This document shows, piece by piece, positions 11,169 through 26,270 of a stretch of 64,000 nt of DNA; positions within the stretch are counted from its first letter, which is position 1; every line of letters begins with the position of its first letter. Made by a program: the position numbers and the translations under genes. The notes beneath the pieces are model-generated. The model worked only from the letters and a program-made list of their open reading frames with translations. It made no database searches and had not been told where the DNA came from. The stretch comes from Selaginella moellendorffii (lineage: Eukaryota; Streptophyta; Lycopodiopsida; Selaginellales; Selaginellaceae): positions 1-64,000 of the forward strand of contig NW_003314284.1 of assembly GCF_000143415.4 (NCBI RefSeq), given 5' to 3'.

Positions 11169-12286
11169 CTATCAAAGTCTCGCTAGACACGATCGAGCGA
11201 GAAAAATTCCCTACAAGAAAAGAGCGTGAACACTGGGTTCGCTCTTTTGACTCAGAACTTTACGCCAAAAGCAAAGGAAAAAGTACAAAGTGCCCCTGTA
11301 GTCCACGGATTGCGACTCTATATTTTTTATATGGTCCTTTCCTGGTGCCATGAAAGCCGTGGTGGATTCAAGCTCAAAGTTTCAGTTTCCAGATCAAAGA
11401 GACAAAAGGTACAAGGAAGTGTGTCATATGAAACTACTGCTCTCTCAATTCTAATTCAATTCCAAGGTACTGCCAAGGCCAAAAGATGATATATTTTCTC
11501 TCTTCGTTATTTCTCCAGCCTTGATCGATTTGAGTCCCTGTCGATAAAAGAATGTCCGTTCATTCCGGTCCAGAGAGACAGTGAAGCTGGGGAAAAAAAA
11601 AAATCTCTTAGTTTTCACATGAATGCCACTCCATGAATGCATATCACAGATCGCAATCTCTTTCATCACTGGCGGTACTTCCAAACAAACAAACTCGTAG
11701 CTGGCTATTGACTTCCCAGGCCGGATATTTCACTCGCTCGCAAGAGAAAATGCCGGGTGCGTGGATATTTGGAGAATATCCGGGGAGCAGTGGAGCTCCA
11801 CGTGGCAGATGGTCCCACGCGCGAGTCTCAACGTGAATCTGCACGAAAGGACTGGGGCGTCAGGAACGTGGCGGGTTCTCTTCGACGTGATCGCAGCCGC
11901 CCATCGTCTGGCCTTTACGGAATCCCTGAGCCAGAATGGCCACCAGATGGACGATACGCTGGCATCGAAGCTTCTGGCTCCAATATTCTCTAGGGAACTT
12001 GGTCTCATCCCCTGTGTACTTACTGTGCGCTCCAGCTGCTCGCCGCGGAATGGAATGGGATCAACGCGGCGAAGGAGGATCTAGCTAGGTCTGTCGCCAG
12101 ACGATCGATCGCGCAGGAGCGCGCGCCATCGGCATTTGAGTCTCTCGGGGGATATCAGGTAATGCGGCTCGAAATCTCTCTCTTGCCAGCGATCTTTGTG
12201 CTTGCATTGGCCGATCCGGCCTGGAAATTCGTGTCTCATTGCGATTCTTGATCAGGAAGAGCTCGCGAGTCGTCTTCCGATTGAAA
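11169..12286. other. Intergenic, no gene recognised
   Basis: 3' flank of BCKDH E1-beta and 5' flank of the GDPD-like gene. Overlapping open frames of 75-105 codons occur around 11757-12084 on both strands in GC-richer sequence; none has a recognisable domain. The last 150 bases are probably 5' UTR. Confidence 0.45.
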
Positions 12287-15033
12287 ATGTGCTGGTATCG
12301 CCGCTCGCTCCGCGCGCTTCTCCTTGCGGCGGTTGTGATTTCGGTAGCTAGAGCGCAGCGAGGTCCAGCGCCAGCGCCATCCGCCACACCGGTGGGGTCT
12401 TCGTGGAAAACGTTAACGGGTACGTTAGGTGCTCGCTTCTTTCTATCCCCATTAAAATCGTCCCTCTTTCAGGTGCCAAGCCTCTCGTCATCTCCAATGG
12501 CCAGTCGGGGGTTTTCTCCGACCAGACCTTAAGATCCTACGCCGATGCGCTCAAGAAAACTTCCGGCGGCATTGCGCTCTACTGTGACTTGCAGCTCTCC
12601 AAGGACGGGCAGCCCATTTGCAGAACGCAAATCGGCCTGGAAGCCACCACGAACATCGGGGACATTTTTCCAGGAGCTAACTCCACTTACATTGTCAATG
12701 GCGAGCCTATCAATGGCTATTTTGCCGTGGACTTCACGTCCATCCAGCTGAGCAACGTCACGGGTATGTTTCTGTTCGTTGCTCGTTCCTGAATGTTAAG
12801 TGATTTTCTGCAGCTAGACAAGGACCTCTCAGTCGTCCTGCTACTTTCGATGGCGATCCGCTTGCGTCTCCCGATATGGTTGCCGGGCTTTTGGCTAGCT
12901 ATACGAATACGACTGGACTGCCGGGCCTGCTTTGGCTGAACGTTGAGGTATAAGTCTAAGAAAATGATTGCGTTGGCTGATGTGTTTTCTTTCTTTTTTC
13001 TCAGTACTGTAAATTTTATGATGATCGGAAGATCAACATGACATCCTACGTGTTGTCAACTTTAAGAAATCTTTCCCCTGACTACATTTCTACGCCTGAG
13101 CTGGGACTTCTCAGGACCCTGCGCTCTCGTGCCAGCAGTAGAAGCAGAACAAAAATCGTTTTGAAGGTTAATGATCTTACGGACCCTGAACCGACAACGA
13201 ATCAGACGTATGCAGCTCTATTGGCAAACCTCACAAACATTAGAACCTTGACATCTGGAATTCTGGTATCCAAAAGTTTGATAAGAACCTTCAATCCGAC
13301 TACGCTTCTCTTGGAAAATCCTACCACTATTGTCCAAGATGCTCACCGGGCAAGGCTTGAAGTACATGCATTCGGTTTTGCTAACGATCAATATCCTAAC
13401 AGCTACAACTACAGCTTCGATCCTATTAGAGAGATACTCTACTTTATCGATGATCCCAGTTTTGCCGTCGATGGCGTTTCTTCGGACTTTCCAACAACAG
13501 CATCTCTGGCAATAGGTAATAATTCTGTCTCCGCAATTTATTTTATGAATGGTTTCGCTTGTTTTATAGATTGTTATGGGAACCAAAATGGTGGAAAATC
13601 TCCGGAAGCGAGTGGTAGGCATATCTGAATTTATCATTTTGATATGACAGGGTACTCACTTGTCTGCTGCTATCAGATAAAGTGATTGCACCGTTTAAAA
13701 GCAAGCGAGTTATAACCCACAACGGAGGAGACAGCGGAAATTATCCCGGCTCGACTCGTCTTGCTTATAGCAGTGCGATCGGCAAGGGAGCCGATTACAT
13801 CGATTGCATCGTTCAGATGACCAAAGATGGAGTGGCTATATGTACACAATCACCTGACCTTCTACTCAACACAGATGTAAGTGCCACTCCACTGCTATCG
13901 CGCACGAAGACCTATGAATCCCTGCAAGACGCACCCGGGATTTTCACGTTTGATTTCACATGGGACGAAATCAAGTCGCTGAAAGGTCTGGTTTTCATTG
14001 CATGGTTTTCTCCTTAGTTACAAAATCGCTTTCAGCCAAAATATACAATCCCGAAAGTGCTATTGTACGAAACAAAGCAAACGATGGTACCCAGAGTCTT
14101 CTCACGCTATCCGACTTTCTGAACATTACTAAGGACAGCCCAAACGTTGGCGTTTATTTGGTCTTGCAGGTATCTTCCTCGCTTAGCTTGCATTGCATGT
14201 TTCAGATCTTATTTGCATTGTTATTGCAGAGAGCATATCTTCTGAATGGAACATTTGGCATTGATACGGTAGCAGCTGTCTCAGCGGCTTTAAGACAGGC
14301 AGGATTTACCAACACCTCAAATGTGGTAATTCAATCCGAGGACGCGACCGTTTTGCGAGCGCTTCGCAATCTTGTCTCGGCTGAGTTAATATACAGCGTT
14401 CCGGGAAACAAGACGTTGACAGACGCGGTACTGGAAGAAATTAAGCAGTTTGCCAGCGGTGTAGCCGTTCCGAGATCTCTCGTCAGTCCGACTGCTGATT
14501 CGTTTCTCACCGTGCCCACAGACGTTGTAGAACGCGTGCACAACCACAGCTTATCCGTGGTCGTTGTATACTTCAGGAATCCGTTTACTACCATACCCTT
14601 CGACTTTCTTGCGGATCCAACTCTGGAGCTCAACACTTACGTGCAGTTTTACGACATCGACGGGATTGTGACCGACTTCCCCGAGACTGCAAAGTCATAC
14701 TTGAGTAAGTTTTGTTTTGTTGGAGCTTTATGGATGCACTTACACATTTGTTTGTCTCTACCTTTGTTTGCAGCTAATCGCTGTGTTTCTCGAGGCTCGA
14801 GCAGCAGCTCTCCGATTCCACTTATACTGCCGGGTGATCTGGGCCTGGCTCCCCCGCCCGCGGGTGCGCCATTTCCAGCACTAGACGTAGCGGAGCCGCC
14901 GCTCCCTTCGCTTGCGCAGCCTCCAGCTCCGGCTCCATCTTCCACTCGGAGCTCCAGTACAGGCACTCTTCCCGGACTCCAGCTCGTCACGGCCTGCCTT
15001 GTCGCTTCTTTCCTCGGGAGACACTTGCTATGA
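12287..15033 (+). CDS. GPI-anchored GDPD-like protein (SHV3 family)
   Basis: Nine exons: 12287-12419, 12473-12763, 12814-12947, 13005-13515, 13570-13614, 13677-13985, 14036-14169, 14230-14704, 14774-15033. There is an N-terminal signal peptide (LLLAAVVISVARA), two tandem glycerophosphodiester-phosphodiesterase-like domains joined near VIAPFKSKRVITHNGGDSG, a Pro/Ser-rich linker and a hydrophobic GPI-signal tail (LVTACLVASFLGRHLL). This is the architecture of SHV3/GDPDL proteins, which sit on the outer plasma membrane and affect cellulose and pectin order in the wall. The first domain lacks a recognisable catalytic HRG motif and the second has HNGGDSG, so enzyme activity is uncertain, as in the family. 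The intron before the last domain segment is only 50 bases; an upstream AG at 14016-14017 would leave a 32-base intron, so 14035 was chosen. Confidence 0.9.
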
Positions 15034-15126
15034 AGTGGAGAACATTCGCAACGACAACAAGCTTGGAAGACGACGACGACGCAAATGTAGAGGTACCGGT
15101 CCCATCAGAGGATTGTTTTGTTTTTC

Positions 15127-15149
15127 CTCTCTCTCTCTCTCTCTCTCTC
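15127..15149. repeat. CT microsatellite
   Basis: About eleven CT units downstream of the GDPD-like gene, probably in or just past its 3' UTR. Confidence 0.9.
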
Positions 15150-15485
15150 GTGTTACATTCGGCGTTACATTTGGTAGAAGACTGTTTGTGAATTCACTGA
15201 GCATTCCAGGCCAGGAAAGAAGTCGAAAGAACTCGATAACTCTCTCTCTCTTGCTCGCTGCTCGTCATCATATATCCATCAAAGACGCTGGCTGTATGTA
15301 TAAATATTTACAGGCTTACGATCGAGCGACACCATTTCATTCAAATTCCTTTCCATTCATGTCGTCGTGAAAGCTGCTGCTGTGAATTAGGTGGATTTTG
15401 TTTTCTCACAGTGGCAGGGAGCAAAGTTTTTGCTCGTCCTCGAGAGGGAAAGAGACTTAAATGAAAGGAGACACGTTTGCAATGA

Positions 15486-15760
15486 AAGGTGGTGGCGGCG
15501 GCGGTGGTGGTGGTGGTGCACGTGGTGAAATGTGGTATGTTGTGTGGTAGTGGTTGGTGGTGGGAGAGTGATGGTGGCGGTGGTGAGAAAGTGGTGGTGG
15601 TGAGGGCAGTAGTGGTGATGGTGGTGGTGGTGAGAAGTGGTGGAGGTGGTGGGAAAGTAGTGGTGAGAAGTGGTGAGAAAGTGGTGATGGTGGCGGTGGT
15701 GAGGGGTGGTGGCGGTGAGGGGTATAGCAATGGTGGTGGTGGTGACGGTGATGGTTGGCG
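15486..15760. repeat. GGT-rich minisatellite
   Basis: About 275 bases made of GGTGGT, GGTGAGAAGTGGT and GGTGATGGT variants, with almost all purine/T on the plus strand and extreme strand asymmetry. Units of about 12-15 bases recur with drift. Confidence 0.9.
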
Positions 15761-16487
15761 GCATCTCATAATACGATACAAATGCGCGGCTTTTTCAACC
15801 ACCACACGCAACACGCGCACACAGCTTGCTTGCCTGCTTGCATTGTTTCCTTTCTCCACAAAGATCAAAGGAAAAAGTTGGCGAGAACTTTGAATGAGCG
15901 ACAAGGCTGTAGCCATCAACCAAAATCTCTCATGTGGCTATGGTTTGTTAGCGTTGGGTGATTAGAATATGCGCCGTTTTCCCGCGGGGATAGAATATCC
16001 CGGTGCCGGCGGAGACGGAGCGGAACGGTTGCCAGGCTGGCACCTGCGAGGCGGAGGGTCGGCAGACGGAGCCGTCAGTTCCGAGCCTGCAGTTTCGCCC
16101 GAGCCTGGCCCCGAAGCTGGCCAGAGTATTTGCTGTTCTTGGAAACGCTTTAGTCTTCCTTTCGGCGCCTCCGCGTGAAAGAGAAGAGAGAAAGAAAGAG
16201 AAGGGAGAGCGCTAGCTAGGTTGGCATTGCTGTGTTGCTCTCCTCCTCTAGCGCGTTCTTGGCGGCACGGGGATTTCGTGGCGATTTCGAGCACCCAGAG
16301 CTGGAGCCAGATTCTAGCTAGCTACATTCCAGATCGCTCGCCTCCTTGCATCCGATTCGCGGCGGATCTTGGCGCCGCGGCGCGGTTTGGCAGTCCCGGG
16401 GCCGGATCTTGGAAGAAATATCGATATTTCGGTGCCAGGGGGGAGGGTTTTGGGGCACGCGATCCGTCCAGCATTGTTCATGAGAAG

Positions 16488-16570
16488 GTAAGATTCTTTC
16501 TTCCACAGCAAGCACAGCATCGATCGATACTTATCTCGCCGCTCACACTTGGTTCTTTCTCAATCCCTAG
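16488..16570 (+). other. Probable 5' UTR intron ending at the RALF ATG
   Basis: A consensus donor (GAGAAG|GTAAGA) at 16488 and an acceptor (CCCTAG) at 16570 put the last intron base immediately before the ATG. UTR introns of this kind often raise expression in plants. Splicing is inferred from consensus only. Confidence 0.55.
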
Positions 16571-16915
16571 ATGGCCAGCTCCATCATCAGCAAGCACTGG
16601 CGCCTGTGCTTGTTAGCGGTAGTGTGTGCGCTCCTGGCGGTGCGAACGTCGAGCTCGCAGGGCCTGGGCAGCGGCGGCAGCGTTGGCGGTGGTGGCGGCA
16701 TCGACGAATTCTTGCTGGATACGGAAATTCATGGCAGATTTCTTGCGAGCCGCCAGACCTACATCAGCTATGGCTCGCTAACGGCGGATCGAGTGCCCTG
16801 CCCTCCAATGTCGGGCAACTCGTACTACAATCCTCGATGCAACCGCGGTGGCGCCGCCAATCCTTACAAGCGCGGCTGCTCCACCATCGCTCACTGCCGG
16901 AGAGAAGTGAACTAG
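16571..16915 (+). CDS. RALF (rapid alkalinization factor) peptide precursor
   Basis: A 114-residue secreted precursor in one coding exon. Residues 1-29 form a signal peptide (LCLLAVVCALLAVRTSSS). A Gly-rich stretch follows, then the RALF domain: YISYG, VPCPP, SYYNPRCNRGGAANPY, and a C-terminal KRGCSTIAHCRR. The four cysteines that form two disulphides are in their usual places. RALFs are apoplastic peptides read by CrRLK1L receptor kinases and control pH, growth and wall sensing. The dibasic RRxL site cut by site-1 protease in Arabidopsis RALF23 is not seen; the matching place reads GRFLASRQ. The peptide may be matured differently or used whole. Confidence 0.93.
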   Translation: MASSIISKHWRLCLLAVVCALLAVRTSSSQGLGSGGSVGGGGGIDEFLLDTEIHGRFLASRQTYISYGSLTADRVPCPPMSGNSYYNPRCNRGGAANPYKRGCSTIAHCRREVN

Positions 16916-19440
<2,525 letters not shown>

Positions 19441-22046
19441 CCATATTTTTTCTTCTTCTTTTTTCTTCCTTTCATAGCTACAAGAACTAGAAATAGTGCA
19501 GAGAAAGAAAAGCCAAATTGTATTATTACCACAAGGAATAAATGCATACGTTTTCTAAATTGTTCTGGCTTGAAGAATTGGCAAAGGGAAAAAACAAGGC
19601 CTTTTTCATACTTTACCAAAATCCTGGAAATAAAAAAGTGGCCAAAACTCAAACTTCTAGGCTAGGCTTTTGGTTGGATGGTGTATTCATCCCATTCCAC
19701 TACAAACAACAGTAGCTTTTATTGGAGTTTGCTTGGGGCTCTACTCTCCTTTTTTTTCTTTTCTTTTTATTTGTTAAAGCTTTTCGTTCTTCAAGAAAAA
19801 AGAAGGCCCATTGCATTCATTTGAAATATATTTATTTTTTCTCAAGACAGCTCATATGTTCTCCAAGTCAAGAAACACAACATTATTCAAAGCAAATCAA
19901 TCAAGCCCTCCCCCAATTTGCTTGTCCCAAATTCAGGAAAGTGGTTTCTATAGTCCTCAAGGAACATGCAAAATTTCGGGGGACTGCCCAAATGCCAGTG
20001 CAAAGGGTCAATACTATGCCTCTGTATAATTGTTGGTGCATTTAGAGAAAGTTTGAAAGCAAAGTTTAGTGTAAACAAGTGGATCTTTCCTATAATTGTG
20101 TCTCTTGATAGGGGACTATGTGTGTCATTTTTATTTTGGCCTGTCTTTAGACTTTGAATCAACTGTGTTCAAATTCAACATATGCCAGCTTCCTCCATTT
20201 TCTAAGATTTCTTTTATAATAAACATATTTTACTTTGTATTTATTGTGCATGCCTTTCTGTAGCAAATGGCATCTGAAAACTCCAAAAAGGCTCAAACAA
20301 ACATTTGTATTTGCATTAGTGGAGTGTTAGTTGGAGTTGATCAGTCTCGCCAGCAAGCAGGCATATGGTAGAATTGTTATTATTTTTTTATTTCTTATAT
20401 TTATTTATTTATCCTGTTCCTTCAATCTTGCTTTTGCAAAATATTTTAGCATTTCATAAGTTTAGAGTTCAAGTTACATTTCACATCTCTCAATGGAAGT
20501 CTGAAACATTATAAAATCTATGAAAGATGCTCCTCACAGTTTCTATATTATTTGTGTGTGTGAGTGTGAGGAAGATGATGATTTCTAAAAATTACTCAAA
20601 AGTTCTTCGAGTCTCATAGACACCAATTCTTATCCTGCACACAACTCCAAGTTCATCTCCTTAAAACACCAACAAGTTTCCTTTTCCAAATAGCAATCAC
20701 GCCTTTACCATATTTAAATCCAATACCTTGCTTCCATTACAATTTTTATTTGCCCTGGTGTTTACTATTTTTATTAGCGATGTGAACGTCCCAAGAGAAC
20801 GACAAGGTGTGATAATCTCTGAAATAAAATAATCTAGAGAGAGACACAAATGAATCTCGCGCAAAAAACTAATAAATTTTCATATATTAAAAAGAGAAAA
20901 GGCTTTTCTTATTTCATCGGAAACCATAAAGTAAAAGACGTATCGCTTTTCCGGAGAGAATTCAAAATCGCAGCCCGCTCCATGCTTGAAGCATGTGCAT
21001 AGTGCCACCGTACAACAAACCCCATGGGCCATTTGCGACCATATGACCAGGGGGCGTAATACGGCAGGGGTGCACGAGTGGAAAAGGCACCCACTGCCAG
21101 CCCCAGAATATCCAAATCCAATGCCCGTCAGCCCTGCATCGCCTGACCCATTCTGACCCGGAATCGCCGTGCAAATTCCGGAAATGCGCGGTCAAGATCG
21201 TATGCAGGTGGCGCGCCAAGGTATAAATACTCCCGCGTATAATACCAGTCCATATACGGCGTAGAGGGGCTAGATTCTTTGACAATCTTGGGACCCTCCC
21301 CTGTTTGAGGCCATGTCCATTTTCTCAATTCCCTCCCATTTGAGAGTATAGAGTATGAAAGGGAAGTACACAGACACAATAGAGACTGGCAAGATCATCA
21401 AATAGGCCCATCCACCAAAATCCAGGCACACTCCACTCCAGATATATATAAACCCTAGCAAGCTTCTTCTCCTCCTTCTTCCTGGCCATACCAACAAAGA
21501 CAAAGCTGATTGATTGATTGATTTTGATTCACATCACTTACAATCTCTCTCTCTCCTTTTGCTCCATCTTAATTCCAAGTGAGATTGCTCCAGGGGGAGC
21601 AGTTTCTTTTCTTTTCCCCCTTTTTTGTTATATATTGTTTTCTTTCCTCTCTTTTTTTCTCGCGTTTTTTTTTTTTCCGGTTCGAGGGCAGCCAGCCATG
21701 ATCGAATCCAAATCCGGTGAAGAGGTGGCGCGGAGGCGATGCAGCTGGAGATGGAGTTAAGACCAGGCGGTGAGAAGCTCCTCCTCCTTTTTTCTCCTGG
21801 TGATGATCGTGAGCTAGAACAGGGAAATGATGGATTGATTGCTTGATCCCCAAGGGCGAGAAGGGAAGAGATCGTGACAAGGGATTGAGAAGCAAACAAA
21901 AAGGGTGGAAGATCGCGGGAGTGGAAGCAGTCGAATCTAAAAGTCCAAAAGAGCCGGGAGGAGGAAGACGAAGAATCCTTCCATCTCTATCCCCTCGCGC
22001 GCGCGCTTTGCTCTCGCCATTCTCATCTCCCTCTCTCATATGCTGC
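19441..22046. other. Intergenic, AT-rich, with AHL 5' flank
   Basis: A candidate polyadenylation signal AATAAA lies at 19537-19542, about 100 bases past the tubulin stop. Between 20900 and 21500 minus-strand frames of 70-107 codons occur (one with a single hydrophobic segment); I recognise no domain and do not call a gene. The last 500 bases are pyrimidine-rich and probably the AHL promoter and 5' UTR. Confidence 0.5.
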
Positions 22047-24319
22047 ATGGAAGCGAAGGATCCCTCCGGCGGTGCTAGCGCTGCTACTCCTCCCTCGCTC
22101 GCGGCGCTTCCGCTCCTCACAGCCGGCAACCACGCCGCCGCGGACTGCAAGACGAGCATCGATCTGAGGCGAGGAACAGTCGCGCCCGATCCCCCTGTAG
22201 TCGCCACAGCACCACCATTGCCCGGAGGAGGAGAAGGAGGAGGAGGATCCAGCTCCAGCAAGAACCCTAGTTCCTCGTCGTCGCCCCCGGGAGGAGCTGC
22301 AATGGCACCACCACCCATGATGATGATGATCCAGCAGCAGCAAAGCAGCAGCAACAATGGGAATGGGAATGGATCCAGCGGTGGTGGCACGGCGAGCGCG
22401 AGCGCGGGCGCGGCGATGAGCAGCGGCAGCCCATTCTCTCACGGATCGGCGCTGACGCTGGGCAGCGGTCCCTTGCTCAAGCGCAAGCGCGGGAGGCCCA
22501 GGAAGTATGTGGAGGGGACGACGTCAAGCCAGTCGCCAGTGCTCATCATGGGCTCCTCGCCGCCGCCGCCGCTGCCCAATCCATCCCCGCCACCGGTGTC
22601 GGGCATCTCGGCCATCTCCGGGCTGCCCACCCCGCCCAGCCCGCTGGGCGTCGCGCTCGCGCTCGCGCCGCTAGCCGCCGCCTCCAACGCCGCCGCCGCG
22701 TCGCAGCTCCCCTTCGCCACCGCCGCCGCCACTCCTCCGCCAGCCTCGGGGGAGAAGAAGCGAGGGAGGCCGCCGGGCACTGGCAAGAAGCAGCAGCTTG
22801 CCGCCTTGGGTAAGTGAAGAAAGCTTTGTTTTTTTTTGCTCGTTCTCTCTTTCCTTCTCTCTTAGCTTAGCAGTGGAAGCTTGGATGATCATCAAAATCG
22901 TGCTTTGCTTTGCTTGGCTCTTTGCTTTGGCTTGAATGGTCGTGTTTGGGTGGAAGATTATGATCGGTGGATCTTTGTGCTTGTTTCCTTTTTTTCCTTG
23001 GGATCTATTGTCGACAGCTTGCTTGCTTGCGTGCTCCATCGCCCACGTAGTTTTTATCTCTTCTTCTCCTCGAGCGCATTCATCCGGCACTGTTTAGCTA
23101 CTACTTACTGTTGCATGGGATCAGACAGGATCCAAGTCCATCTCTTTCGTGCCAGAAAAAAGAGTCGCTCCCATTTGATTTGCGTTCCTCTTTTCCTTTT
23201 CTGCCCTTTATCTCCTCCTCTTTTTCCTCTCTTTTCTTCCTTGGTTTGATCCCTTTTTCTCCTTTTTTTTTTCCTCTTTTTTTTCTCTCTTTCAGGTGCG
23301 TGGCTCGCAGGATCTGCAGGTCAAGGCTTCACTCCGCATGTCATTACAATTGCTGCAGGCGAGGTACTTAATCACAAAGTCTGCCACCTTAATCTTAATC
23401 TCGGCGATCGCTTATCCAGGATGTGGCGACCAGGATCATCTCGTTTGCGCAGATCGGGCCCCGGGCCACCTGCGTACTCTCTGCAAACGGGGCCATCTCT
23501 AACGTAACACTCCGCCAGCCCGCCACCTCGGGGGGCACTGTAACATACGAGGTATGATCAACATGGATAGTTTTGCCTGATTGGTCCAATATCCAATATC
23601 GGTCCCTCCTTGCAGGGACGCTTCGAGATTTTGTCACTCTCGGGTTCCTTCCTCCTCACCGAGAACGGTAACACCAAGAGCAGGAGCGGCGGCCTGAGCG
23701 TCTCGCTGGCCGGGCCCGACGGACGCGTCATAGGTGGTAGTGTCGCGGGCTTGCTCGTAGCCGCAAGCCCAGTCCAGGTAACACAATCCAATCCACTTCA
23801 TGGCTCACTCTTTTTTTCTTGATTTTCGTGATGATGGATCGGAGCCTCGTCTTGCAGGTCGTCGTAGGAAGTTTTATAGCCGAGACGCGCAAGCCACCCC
23901 AAGTCCAAGTCCGCCCAACCTCGGGTTCCTCCAGCGAGATGCTGTCCGGGGTGGCGAACTCGCCCATGGCCTCGCCCATGTCCACGGCCACGAGGCCACC
24001 GCTGGGAGCCAGTCCTCTCAACGACGCTGGCCATGCCACCGCCACCACCGCCATGGCCACCACCACCACCACCACCACCACCAACTTGAATAACACCAAT
24101 GCCAACGCCAGTGCCAGTGCCAACGCCAACAACAGCAGCAGCAATGCCAACAACAGCAGCAGCGATGGCAATGCCAGCAACAATAATAACTCGTCGCCGG
24201 TTCACCACCACCACCACCACCACCACCATATGGCTTGGTCTTCCAGCCCAGGTGATGAGCAGCAGAATCAAGGTGGTGGGCACGGAACTGATATCAACAT
24301 CTCGCTACCGGGATCGTAA
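22047..24319 (+). CDS. AT-hook motif nuclear-localised protein (AHL)
   Basis: Five exons: 22047-22809, 23296-23363, 23420-23551, 23616-23777 and 23858-24319. Two AT-hooks are visible ([10 protein letters not shown] and [12 protein letters not shown]), followed by a PPC/DUF296 domain starting [15 protein letters not shown], with the core ...[23 protein letters not shown] split across lines of the fold, and ending [12 protein letters not shown] proteins bind AT-rich DNA in the minor groove and form trimers through PPC to regulate chromatin and growth genes. The first 150 residues are low-complexity Ser/Gly/Pro; the C-terminal tail has long Thr, Asn/Ser and His runs (nine or so His from a CAC repeat). 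Start: ATG 22047; an upstream in-frame ATG at 21843 is possible but lies in likely UTR. Confidence 0.93.
24203..24230. repeat. CAC trinucleotide run coding for poly-His in AHL
   Basis: Nine consecutive CAC units within the last AHL exon. A shorter ACC run codes for poly-Thr near 24056-24082. Confidence 0.9.
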
Positions 24320-25559
24320 TGCCATCTTCATTCAACAACAACAACAGCAACAGCAACAACATCACCAAAAAAAAAGGAAAAAAAAAAATGAAAGACAAAA
24401 TGGAAGAAAGAATGCGTGACAGCAAAGGTGGCGGGCAGCAGCTTCTTCTAACTGGAAAACAACACAAACAACCGAGAATTTTTTTCCTTTCTTTCTTTTG
24501 GTTTCCTTTCAAATTTTTTTAAATGTTTCCCCTTGTTTTTTCCTTCTTTTTTTTGTGCTGATTTCGTCGTTCATCGTGTTTTAATTTTCTTTTTTGGTAG
24601 TGGTGCATGAGAGTCAAGCCAGCCAGCCAGCCAGCCGGCGTGTTTGTTTCTATTTTTTTTTTAGTTTCTTTATTTCTTTCCTTTTTGGTTGCTTGTAAAT
24701 CTCGGGTATGGCCTCGGGGCTCGCTCTGCAGCGGTGCTTTTATTTATCTTTTATCTTTTCTCTTTTCTTGGTTTGCTTGTTGTCTTCATCGACGAACACA
24801 AGGAAGTTAACAGATTCTTCATTTTTTTTGGCGAAGTAAGTTTTTTTTCTACTATAATAAAGGCTAGCGGAGCCCGCGACTTTGAATTTCAGGTTTGAAC
24901 AATGTGGCCCAGCCCGGATTTTTTTTCTATTCTATTCATAATGATTTCATTAAACAAAATACCATGACAAGAGTGATTAAACAACACCTGGTGCTAGCTG
25001 GAGCATTATGAAAGCTCTCAATTCGGAATTGATGGATCACAACAAAGAAAATGTGATTGTGGCTGATGCGGAGCATCCCCGAAAATGACACCATGTACAG
25101 GGAGAAGGAGAAGTATATAAAGTATCAAACGCTCCCATGGCTATAATTATTTGTAAGCAATTATTATAAAATTTTCACTAGTGGCATTGTTCCTCCATTT
25201 TGCTAGAGATTATAGCACAAATGCATATTGCTCAAGCAAGGCAAGAACAACTTCTGTCGTTTTAACGCGATGGCCAAGCGATTGAATTGGAGATGTTTGA
25301 TTCGCCTTACGCATTGCGTGGGCTTTTGTGTGGGATCACACAACACAGATTCTTGTTGCTTTTGTTTTGCTCCCTCCCTTGACACACAAGGACAGGGAAA
25401 GTTTGAGTTGGAAAGGAAACAGACTCTTTTGCCTATGGGGCTCTTGTGTTTTTCTTCTTTGCCACCCCTGCTTTGCTTGCTTGTCCGATCCTACAGCGAT
25501 TTTTCCTTTTTATTTCGCGCTATTTTGAAGATTTTTATTTGGGGCCAAAAAGGAGGAGA

Positions 25560-25659
25560 NNNNNNNNNNNNNNNNNNNNNNNNNNNNNNNNNNNNNNNNN
25601 NNNNNNNNNNNNNNNNNNNNNNNNNNNNNNNNNNNNNNNNNNNNNNNNNNNNNNNNNNN
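25560..25659. other. Assembly gap of 100 N
   Basis: Exactly 100 unknown bases, the conventional length for a gap of unknown size. Sequence on the two sides cannot be assumed adjacent. Confidence 1.
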
Positions 25660-26247
25660 TCACACGCCATGCAAGACGCATTTGCTGTGTCAATATTGCG
25701 TGTGTCGAGATCAGCGAGAAACAACGCTGATACACCTCCATTTTCTTGTTGTGCAAATCCAAGAGTGCTGTTCCTCTTCCATCTACCAACCTTTCAAAGC
25801 ACCCCTCCTAACCATTTTAGGGTTCTTGGGCTTCCTTGTTTGCTCCCCAGCGACACATTGGAATCTCAATGATTCAATCCCAACAGGTAGCCAACAAACG
25901 AATTCGGCAAATCGGTGGCTCGTGTATGGGCCAAGCATCGAATGATTCCCACCAAAAAATTTCCCGGAAAAAAGTTCGTGGGAGGAGCAAAAAAATTTCT
26001 TTTTTTCCTTCCACCAGCATAACGGCCCGAGATGAGATGAGCAGCGATGAATGAGAGATGGTCGATTATTCCGACAGAGCACAAGTTATAATGCACTGCC
26101 CCTTTGTTTTGTTTGACGCTTTCTTTGCCCGCAACACCCGCCACGTTTCCTGAGCACCGGCAAGCTTCACCACTTCCACGTGAATCCACGCACCACGTCG
26201 CGCGTTCGATTCCCATCCCGCCCATCTCCTTTGCTTTTTTAATTTTC

Positions 26248-26270
26248 CTCTCTCTCTCTCTCTCTCTCTC
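26248..26270. repeat. CT microsatellite
   Basis: About eleven CT units upstream of the LBD gene. Confidence 0.9.

Larger units (their letters stand above)
15034..16487. other. Intergenic with simple repeats and the RALF 5' flank
   Basis: Holds a CT run, a long GGT-rich minisatellite and the upstream region of the RALF gene. No coding region is supported; long open frames over 15341-15919 are products of the repeat. Confidence 0.6.

Noticed and set aside
14004-14017. Earlier acceptor in the GDPD-like gene
   Set aside because: It leaves a 32-base intron, too short; the acceptor at 14035 keeps the frame with 50 bases.
15341-15919. Long open frames on both strands
   Set aside because: They arise from GGT/CCA repeats; composition is pure repeat and no domain exists.
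20909-21503. Minus-strand frames with one hydrophobic segment
   Set aside because: Several frames compete, none has a known motif and no splice chain joins them.
22023-22442. Minus-strand ORFs across AHL exon 1
   Set aside because: High GC and Ser/Gly/Pro codons in AHL create shadow frames.
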